This document shows positions 53,866 to 63,497 of a DNA stretch of 64,000 nt, one piece after another. Source of the DNA: Thiomicrorhabdus sp. Kp2. Its GTDB lineage: Bacteria; Pseudomonadota; Gammaproteobacteria; Thiomicrospirales; Thiomicrospiraceae. A program made the position numbers and the translations under genes. The first letter of the stretch is position 1. Every line of letters starts with the position of its first letter. Where the stretch lies: positions 868,001 through 932,000 of the forward strand of contig NZ_ARWI01000001.1 of assembly GCF_000478585.1 (NCBI RefSeq), given 5' to 3'. Below the pieces are notes generated by a model. It ran no database searches. It was not told where the DNA came from and saw only the letters and a list, made by a program, of their open reading frames with translations.

Positions 53866-55001
53866 TTGTATAATCCTTTTGCTTTCATTTCCGTTACACT
53901 TTTGTCATAAGTATCAGCATGAACTTGTTGCTCATTTACCCAAGCTGTGAATTCAGAGATACCTTGCTCAAATGAAATTTTAGGTATAAAGCCTAATTTA
54001 GTTTGAATTTTGGTTAAATCTGCATAGTTATGGCGAATATCACCTAATCGATAATTGCCGGATACACTGATCTCAACATCTGATCCATAGGATTTTTTAA
54101 GGGTATTTGCAACTCTTAGCACATCTACCGCTTCACCTAGCCCAACATTAAATACTTCAAAATTGGCTTCCTCTTTTTCAATAGCCAAAATAGTTGCATC
54201 AACAACATCATCTACATATACAAAATCACGACTTTCTATGCCATCTTCAAAAATAGTGATGGGGTTCTCATTTTTAATACGAGTTGAAAAAATAGAAAGA
54301 ATGCCAGTATAAGGATTAGAAAGCGATTGTCCTGTGCCATAAACGTTTTGATAGCGTAAAGCTACAGCAGGAATCCCTAACGATTTCCCCATCACCAAAA
54401 ACATTTGTTCTTGCACCTGCTTCGTAATGCCATAAATGGATGAAGGGTGAATTAAACTGGTTTCATCAGTTGGCAGCAGTCTAACATTACTTCCACAATG
54501 TGGGCATTTACAATCAAATTTACCTTGCGACAGATCAGCATCCGTTCGCTCGGACGGATAAACAATTCCATGTTCGTTACATAGATATTTGCCTTCACCA
54601 TAAATAGAACGTGAAGAGGCTACAACCATTTTTTTAACAGAGTGTTCCTCATTTGCCAAAATATCAAGAAAAATTGAAGAACCTTTAATATTGACATCGG
54701 TGTACTTCTCAATCTCATACATCGACTGCCCTGTGCCGGTTTCAGCTGCTAGATGCACCACAACATCGACACCGACCAATGCACGTTTCCAGTCTTCGTA
54801 TGATAATACCGTCCCTTTGATAAACTCCACCTTGTATTTAATAGAATTATACAAAGGTGATTTACTTGTATCCTCACCATGAATTTGAGGTGACAAATTG
54901 TCTAAAACGGTTACACTGTAACCTTTAGACAATAGTTTTAATGCCAAATTAGAACCAATAAATCCAGCACCACCAGTAATTAAAATCCTCTTAAAGCTCA
55001 C
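53862..55001 (-). CDS. NAD-dependent epimerase, dTDP-L-rhamnose 4-epimerase-like, with zinc-ribbon insert
   Basis: Extended SDR of 379 aa. G-G-A-G-F-I-G-S-N near residue 10, the S-S-R-S-I-Y-G strand near 130 and catalytic Y-G-I-T-K near 190. An insert of about 45 residues carries C-x-C-x-x-C (C-K-C-P-H-C-G near 165) with a further Cys (L-C-N-E-H) upstream, resembling a zinc ribbon. Such inserts occur in dTDP-L-rhamnose 4-epimerases of the WbiB group, which make dTDP-6-deoxy-L-talose. RfbB at the window edge supports a dTDP-sugar branch. Substrate is inferred. Confidence 0.75.
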   Translation of the reverse strand: MSFKRILITGGAGFIGSNLALKLLSKGYSVTVLDNLSPQIHGEDTSKSPLYNSIKYKVEFIKGTVLSYEDWKRALVGVDVVVHLAAETGTGQSMYEIEKYTDVNIKGSSIFLDILANEEHSVKKMVVASSRSIYGEGKYLCNEHGIVYPSERTDADLSQGKFDCKCPHCGSNVRLLPTDETSLIHPSSIYGITKQVQEQMFLVMGKSLGIPAVALRYQNVYGTGQSLSNPYTGILSIFSTRIKNENPITIFEDGIESRDFVYVDDVVDATILAIEKEEANFEVFNVGLGEAVDVLRVANTLKKSYGSDVEISVSGNYRLGDIRHNYADLTKIQTKLGFIPKISFEQGISEFTAWVNEQQVHADTYDKSVTEMKAKGLYK

Positions 55002-55599
55002 TTAAAAATTCCCCCTTTGCATTCGTTCTTTCCCACTGTGCTGTATTGAAATTGTAGCGTTTAACAATTTTTGCGGGTACGCCAACAATTACACAGTAAT
55101 CAGGATATACACCACGCACAACAGCATTAGTACCTACAATACATTGCTTTCCTAAAATTGTTCCTGCCTGAATTTTCGCACCACTACCGATAAAGCAATT
55201 CTCGCCAATCTGCGTCTCTTTTATAATTAACGACTGATTAGCCACGGGAACACCGATTTGATGGTATTCATGGTCAATATTTGTGATCATTACATCAAAA
55301 AGAATTGCCGTATATTTGCCAATAACAAGCTTCCCTGCTGAAGTTATATGACATCTTTGCTGTAAGCTAACACCTTCTTCAAAAGTAATTGACGCATCGA
55401 AAAATTGCCCTTTAAACTGTGAAACTACTTCTATTCTTGAACCAGGCCAGATATAAACATTATTTCCCAGAAACACTTTATTAACGGTCATATATAAAGG
55501 AGCCCAGACTCTAACATTCTTACCAATAGAACCGTATTTTCTCCTTATAAAAAAAGTATGATAAAAAACATTAAGATACTTAATTAACTTGAACATCAC
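54991..55599 (-). CDS. Hexapeptide-repeat acyltransferase
   Basis: Left-handed beta-helix acyltransferase of 202 aa, probably O-acetylating a sugar of the polysaccharide. Hexapeptide-type repeats run through residues 25-170, with I-G-E-N-C-F-I-G-S-G-A-K-I-Q-A-G-T-I-L-G-K and V-G-V-P-A-K-I-V as the clearest. The catalytic His is likely the one in N-I-D-H-E-Y-H (about 110). Typical WcaF/Maa-like layout. Overlaps the epimerase gene by 11 bp. Acceptor unknown. Confidence 0.85.
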   Translation of the reverse strand: MMFKLIKYLNVFYHTFFIRRKYGSIGKNVRVWAPLYMTVNKVFLGNNVYIWPGSRIEVVSQFKGQFFDASITFEEGVSLQQRCHITSAGKLVIGKYTAILFDVMITNIDHEYHQIGVPVANQSLIIKETQIGENCFIGSGAKIQAGTILGKQCIVGTNAVVRGVYPDYCVIVGVPAKIVKRYNFNTAQWERTNAKGEFLSEL

Positions 55600-55602
55600 A
55601 CA

Positions 55603-56586
55603 CTACCCTCTGACTAGCTTTATTTTGTATAAAAATCTCAAAAATCCTTTAGGAAATATTTTCAATAATGTGGGGATTCTAAAATTCTGAAGTGAAAAAG
55701 AATCTAATGATAATAAAAAATCTGAATAAAAACTCCCGTAAAAATCAATGTAATCTGGAAAAAGAACAATTACTCTCATGTAATGTTTGTGCATCCTAGA
55801 TTTTATGTAGGAGTGAAAATAAAAATTAAACTCTTCTTTATTAATAAGTCCATTTTTATAAGCATAAAGTAAAGGTGAAGTATAGAATTCAAAACCACAA
55901 ATAAATAACTTTGGGTCATTAGGCATTTTATGTATTAAATTATTATCATGAATCCTATACACATAGCTGGTCTCATTTAAATAACACCCACTAAATGATA
56001 AAGAAGTTGCAAGCAACAACTCAGAATCACAATTCAAATTAAACTCATTCTTAAATGCTCCATATTCCTTTGCAAAACCAGTATGAAAGAGTATTCCACA
56101 TAGAGCATATGGAAATAACGATTTATTTGTAAACCTGTCAATAAACAACTCTCTAACTGGTATATTCTCTCTATAATCTAAACCAACTTCATGAAAAGTA
56201 TTTTCAGACTCATATTTAACCAAACCTTTTGATATGCAATACTTAGCACCAGTATCATGAATTTTATGAACACATTGACTTATAAACGACTTATTAATCA
56301 GGTAATCATCATCCGAAAGTATTAAAAAAAACTCGCCACTAACAAATTCAAAAAGTGCTTTATACCATGAGCCAACCATGCCTAAGTTAGCTTCGTTCTT
56401 TACATACTTAAAACTGTCGCGTAATTGATGACAACTTAACATCTCCTCAGTATTATCAGAAGATGCATTATCAATAACAATCAACTCTATATGATCATAA
56501 TCCTGACTTAGAACTGAATCAACAGCCTCCATCAGATAGCCTGAACGATTATACGTTGGAATAACTACTGTAACTTTCATACTCAT
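55603..56586 (-). CDS. GT2-family glycosyltransferase
   Basis: GT-A fold transferase of 327 aa. V-V-I-P-T-Y-N-R-S-G-Y-L at the N-terminus, V-I-D-N-A-S-S-D-N-T near 35, and L-S-D-D-D-Y-L near 92, which is the metal-binding D-x-D. The C-terminal half is AT-rich, has many aromatic residues and matches no motif I know. Start overlaps the Wzx stop by four bases. Donor and acceptor cannot be predicted from sequence. Confidence 0.87.
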   Translation of the reverse strand: MSMKVTVVIPTYNRSGYLMEAVDSVLSQDYDHIELIVIDNASSDNTEEMLSCHQLRDSFKYVKNEANLGMVGSWYKALFEFVSGEFFLILSDDDYLINKSFISQCVHKIHDTGAKYCISKGLVKYESENTFHEVGLDYRENIPVRELFIDRFTNKSLFPYALCGILFHTGFAKEYGAFKNEFNLNCDSELLLATSLSFSGCYLNETSYVYRIHDNNLIHKMPNDPKLFICGFEFYTSPLLYAYKNGLINKEEFNFYFHSYIKSRMHKHYMRVIVLFPDYIDFYGSFYSDFLLSLDSFSLQNFRIPTLLKIFPKGFLRFLYKIKLVRG

Positions 56587-57857
56587 AAAGTCATTTCTTT
56601 CTTTATTTTAAGTGCCATAATAAAATATAGGCATAGACTAAAAAACTGAGCCAAACATACTGCTACAAAAACTGCATACAAGTTTAAATAACTACTAAGA
56701 AAATTAGTTATTAAATAAAACGAACCGATAAACAGCAGATTTACACCAATAAAGTAGATATACCTATTGGCGGTAACGGCCAGAAGAACGCTTACAGATT
56801 CAACTGTTATTAAAAAATACCAAAAACCTAGGAAAGCATAAAACCCAAGAAACAATGCATAATTAAAGCCTACTCCTATCAACTCAAAAATTATAGGTAC
56901 TAAAGCATAGCCAACTAACCAAAGAAAAATATAAAAAAATAACGAAAATTTATAATAATTTCGAGAAACTTTCTCTATACCTAAAATATTCTTCACTGAA
57001 TAAAACTTAGAAAATTCAGTTTGACAAACTGCTACTTGAGGCCCAACAACAATGGAATGTAAAATCACCACGGATTTGTACGCATAATAAAAGCTTGAAA
57101 TCACTCCCGTGCCAAAAGAAGATAAATAACCTGTAAAAACAGGAATTACAAGAAAATTATGGATATTATGACCGAGTTTCATCATAAAACTACTTTTTAT
57201 CAAATCTTTGATCAATTTATTTTCAATATCTAAACCATCATAAAAAGAAATATTAAAAAAATTGAATATAAATATTGAACTTACAACAGAAGCAAAAGAT
57301 ACTCCAACAACCTTGATAATTAACGCTTCTTCTAAAGATATCTGACCAAAATAGTATAAGCTAAGCCCAATTAAAAACGCTAAACTTGGTATTAGATTTA
57401 ATGCATAAGATACAGAGTAATAAGCCTTTGAATTCAACATCTTCTGATTCAAAATATATAGCGGCCAAAAAGCCATTTCAAAAAATAAAATCTTAAGAAA
57501 TTGAAAAATACTGTTCTCAATATACCCATCAAATTGTGAGAAGAATAAATACTTTATTAAATCTAATGAATTTGTTAAGAGAAGATAGAAAACGATTCCA
57601 TACAATATCGACAAAAGAAACATGGCAACATAAAGGGAATCTCTTTTACTCCGCCGGTTATCACTCTTGTAGTAAAAAACAACAAATTGATCCACCAAAA
57701 CACCCGAAAACGCCATAAATGCAGTAATTACTAAAATGGATGTAAATAATGCGTCCGCTATAGATGTCGTCCCAAAGGTTTTTATTTGGAGAACAAAAAT
57801 AAGTAAATTGAGAAAAACAACACAAGCTGCAATTAAACTATACCGTTTTTTGAACAC
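56583..57857 (-). CDS. O-antigen flippase Wzx-like protein
   Basis: Multidrug/oligosaccharidyl-lipid/polysaccharide (MOP) type membrane protein of 424 aa with about twelve hydrophobic segments, predicted to move lipid-linked repeat units across the inner membrane. The first helices and the F-S-G-V-L-V-D-Q-F-V-V-F-Y region are reminiscent of MurJ/Wzx. No individual motif proves the function; topology, length and position in the cluster do. Very AT-rich compared with the housekeeping genes, as usual for wzx. Confidence 0.8.
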   Translation of the reverse strand: MFKKRYSLIAACVVFLNLLIFVLQIKTFGTTSIADALFTSILVITAFMAFSGVLVDQFVVFYYKSDNRRSKRDSLYVAMFLLSILYGIVFYLLLTNSLDLIKYLFFSQFDGYIENSIFQFLKILFFEMAFWPLYILNQKMLNSKAYYSVSYALNLIPSLAFLIGLSLYYFGQISLEEALIIKVVGVSFASVVSSIFIFNFFNISFYDGLDIENKLIKDLIKSSFMMKLGHNIHNFLVIPVFTGYLSSFGTGVISSFYYAYKSVVILHSIVVGPQVAVCQTEFSKFYSVKNILGIEKVSRNYYKFSLFFYIFLWLVGYALVPIIFELIGVGFNYALFLGFYAFLGFWYFLITVESVSVLLAVTANRYIYFIGVNLLFIGSFYLITNFLSSYLNLYAVFVAVCLAQFFSLCLYFIMALKIKKEMTL

Positions 57858-57861
57858 GTTA

Positions 57862-58401
57862 TTAATCTAACTCTATCAAGTTTAACCGTGAAAAACTTTG
57901 ATCTCGATTTGAAATTATTAAATCTTCTGTGAATGACGGCCATTCAAAACCAAAACTATCCCAGCGTATACCACTATCATAATCAGGTTGATGTAAAGTA
58001 GTGGTGAGATAAATAACTGTCGCAGAGTCTGTAAGTGTTAAAAAGCCATGTGCATAGCCCTTACCCATGTATAAAGATTTTGCATTTTCTGATGAAAGCC
58101 TTGTTGAAAAGTGTTGTCCAAAAGTAGGTGATTCTTTTCGAATATCAACGACAACATCAAGAATTTCACCGTCGGCAACATAAACAAGCTTGGCATGGTC
58201 ATGAGGAGGCAATTGAAAGTGCATTCCTCTCAAAACACCTTTTTTAGAAGTTGAATAAAAGCTTTCTTTAAAATCTCTCTCAAGCCCATGAGATTGAAAC
58301 ACATCCTCGTGAAACGTTTTAACAAACTTCCCTCGAATATCTTCAAACACTTTATTCTCTATTTCAAATACACCATCTAAATTAGTTTCTTTAATTTCCA
58401 T
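57862..58401 (-). CDS. RmlC-family sugar-nucleotide epimerase (possible AscE, CDP-sugar 5-epimerase)
   Basis: Cupin epimerase of 179 aa in the dTDP-4-dehydrorhamnose 3,5-epimerase family. Conserved R-G-M-H-F-Q (catalytic His, about 60), K-L-V-Y-V-A-D-G-E-I-L-D-V-V-V-D-I-R, S-P-T-F-G, and G-Y-A-H-G-F (about 117). After I-Y-L-T-T the residues are T-L-H-Q-P; the Tyr pair found in RmlC is missing there. It lies between the ddhDABC genes and wzx and overlaps the reductase gene, so I infer action on the CDP-3,6-dideoxy-4-ketohexose, as AscE does. A true RmlC role in the dTDP branch is the main alternative. Confidence 0.72.
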   Translation of the reverse strand: MEIKETNLDGVFEIENKVFEDIRGKFVKTFHEDVFQSHGLERDFKESFYSTSKKGVLRGMHFQLPPHDHAKLVYVADGEILDVVVDIRKESPTFGQHFSTRLSSENAKSLYMGKGYAHGFLTLTDSATVIYLTTTLHQPDYDSGIRWDSFGFEWPSFTEDLIISNRDQSFSRLNLIELD

Positions 58402-59329
58402 GCCGACTATTCTCTTTATAATAAGAAATGGTATTTTTTATACCTTTATGAATTGTATACTCAGGCTCCCAGCCCAATACTTGACGTATTTTGGTAGTAT
58501 CGGCAAATGCAATTGGAATATCCAAAAGCGAAGGTTCGCCCCAAATCTTCTTTACACTTTGCCCTAAACACTCTTCAACAACCGAGACTAAATCCCGGAT
58601 ACTCAAAGCGATTCCAGAGCCCAAATTAAACACTTCATATTCTGCATCCCAATCACGAGAATTTAATCGCTCAATTGCTTTTACGTAAGCCTGCACAATA
58701 TCCTTGACATAAATAAAATCAATTTTCTGAAGGCCTTCTGATAACTCAATAACATCATCATTTATCGCTTTATTGATAATCATTGAAACAAGCTTATGGT
58801 TATCCATTTCACCATAAGGAGAAAAGAGCCTGAATGTGTTAATCGCTATTTGACTTGAATAAGTTTTTAAAACCTCTTCAAAAATAATTTTGCTTTTTGC
58901 ATAAAAATTATAAGGGCATACTTTTGATGTTTCTTTAACAGGTAGAGTTGAACAATCATATTCAAAAAAAGTTCCCGTATTAATAAAGGCTTTAACACCT
59001 TTTCGAACACCGGTCTCAACAAGCTGAAGCGGAAAAGAAACATTTGATTGAATCATTTCATCAACTTCGTGACCATTATCAAATTTACGATAGAGCGTTG
59101 CCAAATGGATAACAACATCTATTTTTTCAGAGTCAAAAACATCTAATATGGACTGCAAATCAACATCGTAGCTTTTGTACTGTCCTGCTAAATGATCAAT
59201 TCGCCAAAGGTTTGAGGTGGAGCGCTTCAGAACAACGACCGAGTAACCTTGCCGAATCAAGGCTTCCAGCAAATGACTGCCTATGAACCCTGTCGCACCT
59301 GTTAATAAAATAGTTCGCAAATTTTGCAT
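58391..59329 (-). CDS. NAD(P)-dependent SDR reductase, likely final step of CDP-3,6-dideoxyhexose synthesis
   Basis: Extended SDR of 312 aa. L-T-G-A-T-G-F-I-G-S-H near residue 10, V-I-H-L-A-T-L-Y near 75, N-T-G-T-F-F-E-Y near 117, catalytic Y-A-K-S-K near 143 and F-R-L-F-S-P-Y-G near 165. This pattern fits the RfbJ/Prt/AscF group that reduces or epimerises CDP-4-keto-3,6-dideoxyhexoses. Position directly after ddhC and before the RmlC-like gene suggests an AscF-like reductase giving CDP-ascarylose. Abequose, paratose or tyvelose synthases are alternatives; the epimerase argues against abequose and paratose. Confidence 0.75.
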   Translation of the reverse strand: MQNLRTILLTGATGFIGSHLLEALIRQGYSVVVLKRSTSNLWRIDHLAGQYKSYDVDLQSILDVFDSEKIDVVIHLATLYRKFDNGHEVDEMIQSNVSFPLQLVETGVRKGVKAFINTGTFFEYDCSTLPVKETSKVCPYNFYAKSKIIFEEVLKTYSSQIAINTFRLFSPYGEMDNHKLVSMIINKAINDDVIELSEGLQKIDFIYVKDIVQAYVKAIERLNSRDWDAEYEVFNLGSGIALSIRDLVSVVEECLGQSVKKIWGEPSLLDIPIAFADTTKIRQVLGWEPEYTIHKGIKNTISYYKENSRHGN

Positions 59330-60645
59330 TAAAAATTTACACCAAAAAATTCTTCTAACTTTTCAGCAATGTAATCTAAATGCTCTTTACCCAAGCCTGG
59401 ATAAATCCCGAGCCACAGTGTTTGATTCATAGTAATATCGGTATTAGTAAGCTCTCCTACTACACGGTATTCAACCCCTTCAAAATATGGCTGACGGATA
59501 AGGTTTCCGGCAAACAATAAGCGGGTACCAATTTTGTTTTGGTCTAAATACTTTGTTAAATCTACGCGGTTCACTCCAGCCGTTTCTTTTAACGTAATAG
59601 GGAATCCAAACCAAGAAGGCTTAGCATTTTCAGTTAGCTCGGTTAATTCAATAAATTCTGTTACTGTTGCCAAACGGTTTTTTAGGTAATCGAAATTAGC
59701 ATTTCGTTTTTCAATAAACTCAGGTAAACGTTTCAACTGAGCTAAACCACAGGCTGCTTGCATGTCCGTTATTTTTAGGTTGTAACCTAGATGAGAATAA
59801 GTATATTTATGGTCATAACCTTGCGGCAATGAACCTAGCTGCATGTTAAAACGAGTACCGCAGGTGTTATCACATCCAGGCTTGCAATAGCAATCACGGC
59901 CCCAATCTCTAAATGACTCTGCAATTGAGGCTAGTTTGGCATCATTAGTAAAAACTGCTCCACCTTCACCCATAGTCATGTGATGTGCAGGGTAAAAACT
60001 CAGTGTGGCGATATCTCCCCAAGTTCCAACTTTTCTGCCATCAAATTCCGCACCCAAAGCATCACAACAATCTTCAATTAACCATAGATGATGCTTGTCA
60101 CAAATCTCTTTTACTTTTTTAAGATTAAAAGGATTACCTAGAGTATGCGCCAACATAATGGCTTTTGTTTTTGGGGTAATCGCTGCTTCAATAAGATCGG
60201 CATTGATATTATGTGTTGTTAAATCCACATCCACAAATACTGGCACAGCACCAAACTGAACAATTGGGTTTACTGTGGTTGGAAAACCGGCCGCTACACC
60301 AATCACTTCATCGCCTTTTTTGATAGCACGTGGGCCTAGTTTAGGTGAGGTTAAGGTATTAAAGGCAACTAAGTTTGCCGATGATCCTGAATTAACCGTA
60401 ATCAGGTGCTTAATTCCAATAAATTCAGCCAATTCTTTTTCAAACTGATCATTAAAACGTCCTGTGGTCAACCAACCATCTAATGAAGCCTCGACCATAT
60501 ACTGTAATTCAGTTGCACCAATCACCTTCCCAGACGGAGGAACCACTGTTTTCCCGGCTTCAAAAGGTTTTTCTGCATATTGAAGCTCTGCGTATTGTTG
60601 AACGAGTTGGGCGATTTGCTGTCTTAAGTTATCAGTGGTTTGCAT
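59329..60645 (-). CDS. ddhC: CDP-4-keto-6-deoxy-D-glucose 3-dehydrase (DdhC/RfbH)
   Basis: Removes the 3-hydroxyl of CDP-4-keto-6-deoxyglucose together with DdhD. 438 aa, the size of RfbH/E1. DegT-like PLP fold in which the usual Schiff-base Lys is replaced by His: [12 protein letters not shown] (about 218). The Cys set [12 protein letters not shown] (about 250-261) matches the [2Fe-2S] site of the family. These two traits separate it from ordinary sugar aminotransferases. Overlaps ddhB by 14 bp. Confidence 0.95.
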   Translation of the reverse strand: MQTTDNLRQQIAQLVQQYAELQYAEKPFEAGKTVVPPSGKVIGATELQYMVEASLDGWLTTGRFNDQFEKELAEFIGIKHLITVNSGSSANLVAFNTLTSPKLGPRAIKKGDEVIGVAAGFPTTVNPIVQFGAVPVFVDVDLTTHNINADLIEAAITPKTKAIMLAHTLGNPFNLKKVKEICDKHHLWLIEDCCDALGAEFDGRKVGTWGDIATLSFYPAHHMTMGEGGAVFTNDAKLASIAESFRDWGRDCYCKPGCDNTCGTRFNMQLGSLPQGYDHKYTYSHLGYNLKITDMQAACGLAQLKRLPEFIEKRNANFDYLKNRLATVTEFIELTELTENAKPSWFGFPITLKETAGVNRVDLTKYLDQNKIGTRLLFAGNLIRQPYFEGVEYRVVGELTNTDITMNQTLWLGIYPGLGKEHLDYIAEKLEEFFGVNF

Positions 60646-61702
60646 TATTCATATCTCTCATATATTCATTTATTTCTTTTAGGCATAGTTTTTGCATATC
60701 AGCCTCATTTAACCAGGCCTGGTGCCAATTAATAATTTTGGCAAGAGTTTGTTCTAATCGCCATGTTGGGTGCCAGTTTAGGCGTGATTTGGCTTTTGAT
60801 ATATCCAGTTTTAAATATCCTGCCTCATGTGGGTGAGCATTTTTATCGAGTTCCCATTTTGAACCTTGCCAATTTTGAACCATATGATTGAGTATCCAAT
60901 CGACTGGCTTGGCATCTTCATCAAAAGGTCCAAAGTTCCAGCCCTCCGCAAACTCTGTAGGGTTCTGATATAGGTTTTGTGCCAAAACTAGGTATCCTGA
61001 TAAAGGCTCTAAAACATGTTGCCATGGCCTAGTGGATGCAGGGTTGCGAATAATGACAGACTGCTCTTTTTCAAAGGCTCTAAGAATATCTGGAATCAAT
61101 CGATCGTCAGCCCAATCTCCACCACCAATAACGTTTCCGGCTCTTGCAGAAGCTAGACCGATTCCTTGTTCTTGCATAAAAGATCTACGGTAGGCTGAGG
61201 TCACCAGCTCTGCACAGCCTTTAGAACTGCTATAAGGGTCAAAACCTCCCATAGGTTCATTTTCTCGATACCCCCATGCCCACTCTTTGTTTTCATAGCA
61301 TTTATCCGTTGTTACGCTAACAATCGCTTTTAAGTGTGGACAACTTCTTGCTGCTTCTAGTACTTTAGCGGTACCCATAACATTAGTATCATAAGTTTCT
61401 AACGGTTCTTTATACGATAAACGCACTAAAGGTTGAGCCGCCATATGAATTAAGATATCAGGACTAAAAGCAGTCATGCTTTTCTTAAGTTGATCAAAGT
61501 CACGAATATCGCCAATTTCGGATTCGATATTCAAGGCAACATTGGCCTCAATAAATAAACTTGGGGTAGTTGGTGGATTTAACGCATAGCCTTTTACGAT
61601 GGCTCCCATATCAGCTAACCAAAGTGATAACCAACCACCTTTAAACCCCGTATGACCAGTTAGAAAAACTTTTTTACCCTGCCAAAATTTTGCATCAACC
61701 AT
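60632..61702 (-). CDS. ddhB: CDP-glucose 4,6-dehydratase
   Basis: Turns CDP-glucose into CDP-4-keto-6-deoxyglucose. 356 aa, SDR. N-terminal [15 protein letters not shown] (H-T-G-F-K-G is typical of RfbG), M-A-A-Q-P-L-V-R near 92, T-T-D-K-C-Y near 133, catalytic Y-S-S-S-K near 160, and [11 protein letters not shown] near 190. It lies between ddhA and ddhC, the order found in Yersinia and Salmonella. A palindrome copy (60713-60722) near its end encodes H-Q-A-W, the only complete one in the polysaccharide region. Confidence 0.96.
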   Translation of the reverse strand: MVDAKFWQGKKVFLTGHTGFKGGWLSLWLADMGAIVKGYALNPPTTPSLFIEANVALNIESEIGDIRDFDQLKKSMTAFSPDILIHMAAQPLVRLSYKEPLETYDTNVMGTAKVLEAARSCPHLKAIVSVTTDKCYENKEWAWGYRENEPMGGFDPYSSSKGCAELVTSAYRRSFMQEQGIGLASARAGNVIGGGDWADDRLIPDILRAFEKEQSVIIRNPASTRPWQHVLEPLSGYLVLAQNLYQNPTEFAEGWNFGPFDEDAKPVDWILNHMVQNWQGSKWELDKNAHPHEAGYLKLDISKAKSRLNWHPTWRLEQTLAKIINWHQAWLNEADMQKLCLKEINEYMRDMNNANH

Positions 61703-61705
61703 GGT

Positions 61706-62479
61706 TTATTCCCAGTTTTTCCAAGGCGCTTTTCCTGACTGCCAAAGTTCTTCGAGATGATTTTTATCGCGTAAGGTATCCATTGGCTGCCAAAAGCCTT
61801 CGTGCTCAAATGCCATCAATTGGCTATCTTTTGCCAATCCCATTAGAGGTTCCTTCTCCCAAGTACAGTTATCACCCGTAATTCGCTCTAACACTTTAGG
61901 TGAAAGCACAAAAAAGCCACCATTAATCATGGCTCCATCACCTTTTGGCTTCTCTTTAAAACTATTAACCTGACCATTTTTTATATCAAGAGCACCAAAT
62001 CGTCCTGGGGGGTAGGTTGCTGTTAATGTTGCTTGCTTACCATGCTTTTTATGAAATTCGATAGTTTTAGAAATATCCATATCGCCAACACCATCGCCAT
62101 AAGTAAAACAAAAAGCCTCTTCGTCTTTAATATATTCAGATACTCGACCTAAACGACCGCCTGTCATAGAATCATCACCAGTATCCACTAGTGTTACCGT
62201 CCAGGGTTCAGCACGTTTTTCATGCACATCCATTCTGTTTTCTTTCATACAAAACGTAACGTCTGATTGATGCAGAAAGTAGTTGGCAAAGTATTCTTTA
62301 ATCACATAACCCTTGTACCCACAACAAATCACGAAATCATTTATTCCATGTGCGGAATACATTTTCATAATATGCCAAAGAATCGGTTTACCGCCAATTT
62401 CTACCATTGGTTTTGGACGAGAACTAGTCTCTTCACTTAAACGCGTACCGAGACCACCTGCTAAAATGACTGCTTTCAT
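61706..62479 (-). CDS. ddhA: Glucose-1-phosphate cytidylyltransferase
   Basis: Makes CDP-glucose from CTP and glucose 1-phosphate. 257 aa, the usual length. [18 protein letters not shown], then [28 protein letters not shown] and N-G-G-F-F-V are hallmark RfbF stretches. I use ATG 62479, which has TAGGAAA upstream and the canonical N-terminus; a frame reaching 62563 overlaps ddhD and is rejected. Substrate glucose 1-phosphate can come from the mutase at 22.7 kb. Confidence 0.96.
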   Translation of the reverse strand: MKAVILAGGLGTRLSEETSSRPKPMVEIGGKPILWHIMKMYSAHGINDFVICCGYKGYVIKEYFANYFLHQSDVTFCMKENRMDVHEKRAEPWTVTLVDTGDDSMTGGRLGRVSEYIKDEEAFCFTYGDGVGDMDISKTIEFHKKHGKQATLTATYPPGRFGALDIKNGQVNSFKEKPKGDGAMINGGFFVLSPKVLERITGDNCTWEKEPLMGLAKDSQLMAFEHEGFWQPMDTLRDKNHLEELWQSGKAPWKNWE

Positions 62480-62504
62480 TGGTTGTTTTCCTACTTTTAA
62501 AAAT

Positions 62505-63497
62505 TTAATAACTTTGCACAAAGGCATCTGAATAAAATTGGTTTTCTGGAAGCCCTTTTCCAATAAATTGTTGCTTTGCAGATTGAATCATAGCGTTTGA
62601 CCCGCAGGCATACACGTCAAAATCTGTGATATTTTTAATCTTATTTAAAGCAATCTCTTGAACGTAACCTTCGCATTCTGACCAATCATCGTTAGGTTGA
62701 GAGTTCACTTGATAAAAACTGACATTAAGTTTTGTAAAAATAGGTTGCCAAAAAAACTCTTCTGCTTTTCTATTACCCCAATAAACATTAATTGGCTGTG
62801 CTTGATGATAAGTATCATCTTCATCAAGACCTTGTAGCATAGAGATAATAGGGGCAATTCCCGTGCCTGTTGCTAGAAAAAGCAATGGCTTTTTTGACTC
62901 TCTCAAAAAAAACGTTCCCTTTGGACCTTCAATTCTGAGTAAGTCATTTTCTTTAGCTTGATTAAACCAATAGTTGCTCATTTGTCCATTAGGATATTCT
63001 TTAATAAGTAACTTAATTTCTTTATCTTTATTGGTCGAGGCGATTGAATAGCTCCGACGGATATTATTTTGCATTACATCCAAATACTGACCTTCCAAAA
63101 AATCAAAATTTGTCGTAGGCGGTAGTCTAAGCATTACTTCAACCACTTCATCCGTTAGATTTCTTAATGAGTTAATTCTTGCAGGAAACGTTTTGGTTTC
63201 TATGTCTTTTAAAGCACTTAATTCTTCTGCATCAATCAAAATATCAGATACCGTAGCACAACAACAAGTTAGGATTTTATTTGCTAATCTATCTTCTTCT
63301 GATAATGCTAGCTGGGGCTGTAACTCTATAACCTCTCCCTCTAGCAAAGTCGTTTTGCATACACCACACTGTCCATTTTTACAACTATATTCAAATACAA
63401 AACCATCCAACAATGCTGATTCTATAATACTATTAGATGAGTTACTCGGAATAGATACTCCTTCAACTGTATTTATATTTAAAACTTCTTGATTCAT
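62505..63497 (-). CDS. ddhD: CDP-6-deoxy-delta-3,4-glucoseen reductase (DdhD/AscD)
   Basis: Electron carrier that reduces the DdhC product, with NADH, FAD and a [2Fe-2S] centre. 330 aa. N-terminal ferredoxin domain with [11 protein letters not shown] and the distant Cys in I-L-T-C-C; FAD motif R-R-S-Y-S-I-A-S (about 145); NAD motif [11 protein letters not shown] (about 207); C-terminal Y-A-C-G-S. ATG 63497 overlaps the rfbB stop codon by one base (TAATG) and fits family length; a longer frame to 63554 lies in rfbB. Confidence 0.95.
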   Translation of the reverse strand: MNQEVLNINTVEGVSIPSNSSNSIIESALLDGFVFEYSCKNGQCGVCKTTLLEGEVIELQPQLALSEEDRLANKILTCCCATVSDILIDAEELSALKDIETKTFPARINSLRNLTDEVVEVMLRLPPTTNFDFLEGQYLDVMQNNIRRSYSIASTNKDKEIKLLIKEYPNGQMSNYWFNQAKENDLLRIEGPKGTFFLRESKKPLLFLATGTGIAPIISMLQGLDEDDTYHQAQPINVYWGNRKAEEFFWQPIFTKLNVSFYQVNSQPNDDWSECEGYVQEIALNKIKNITDFDVYACGSNAMIQSAKQQFIGKGLPENQFYSDAFVQSY

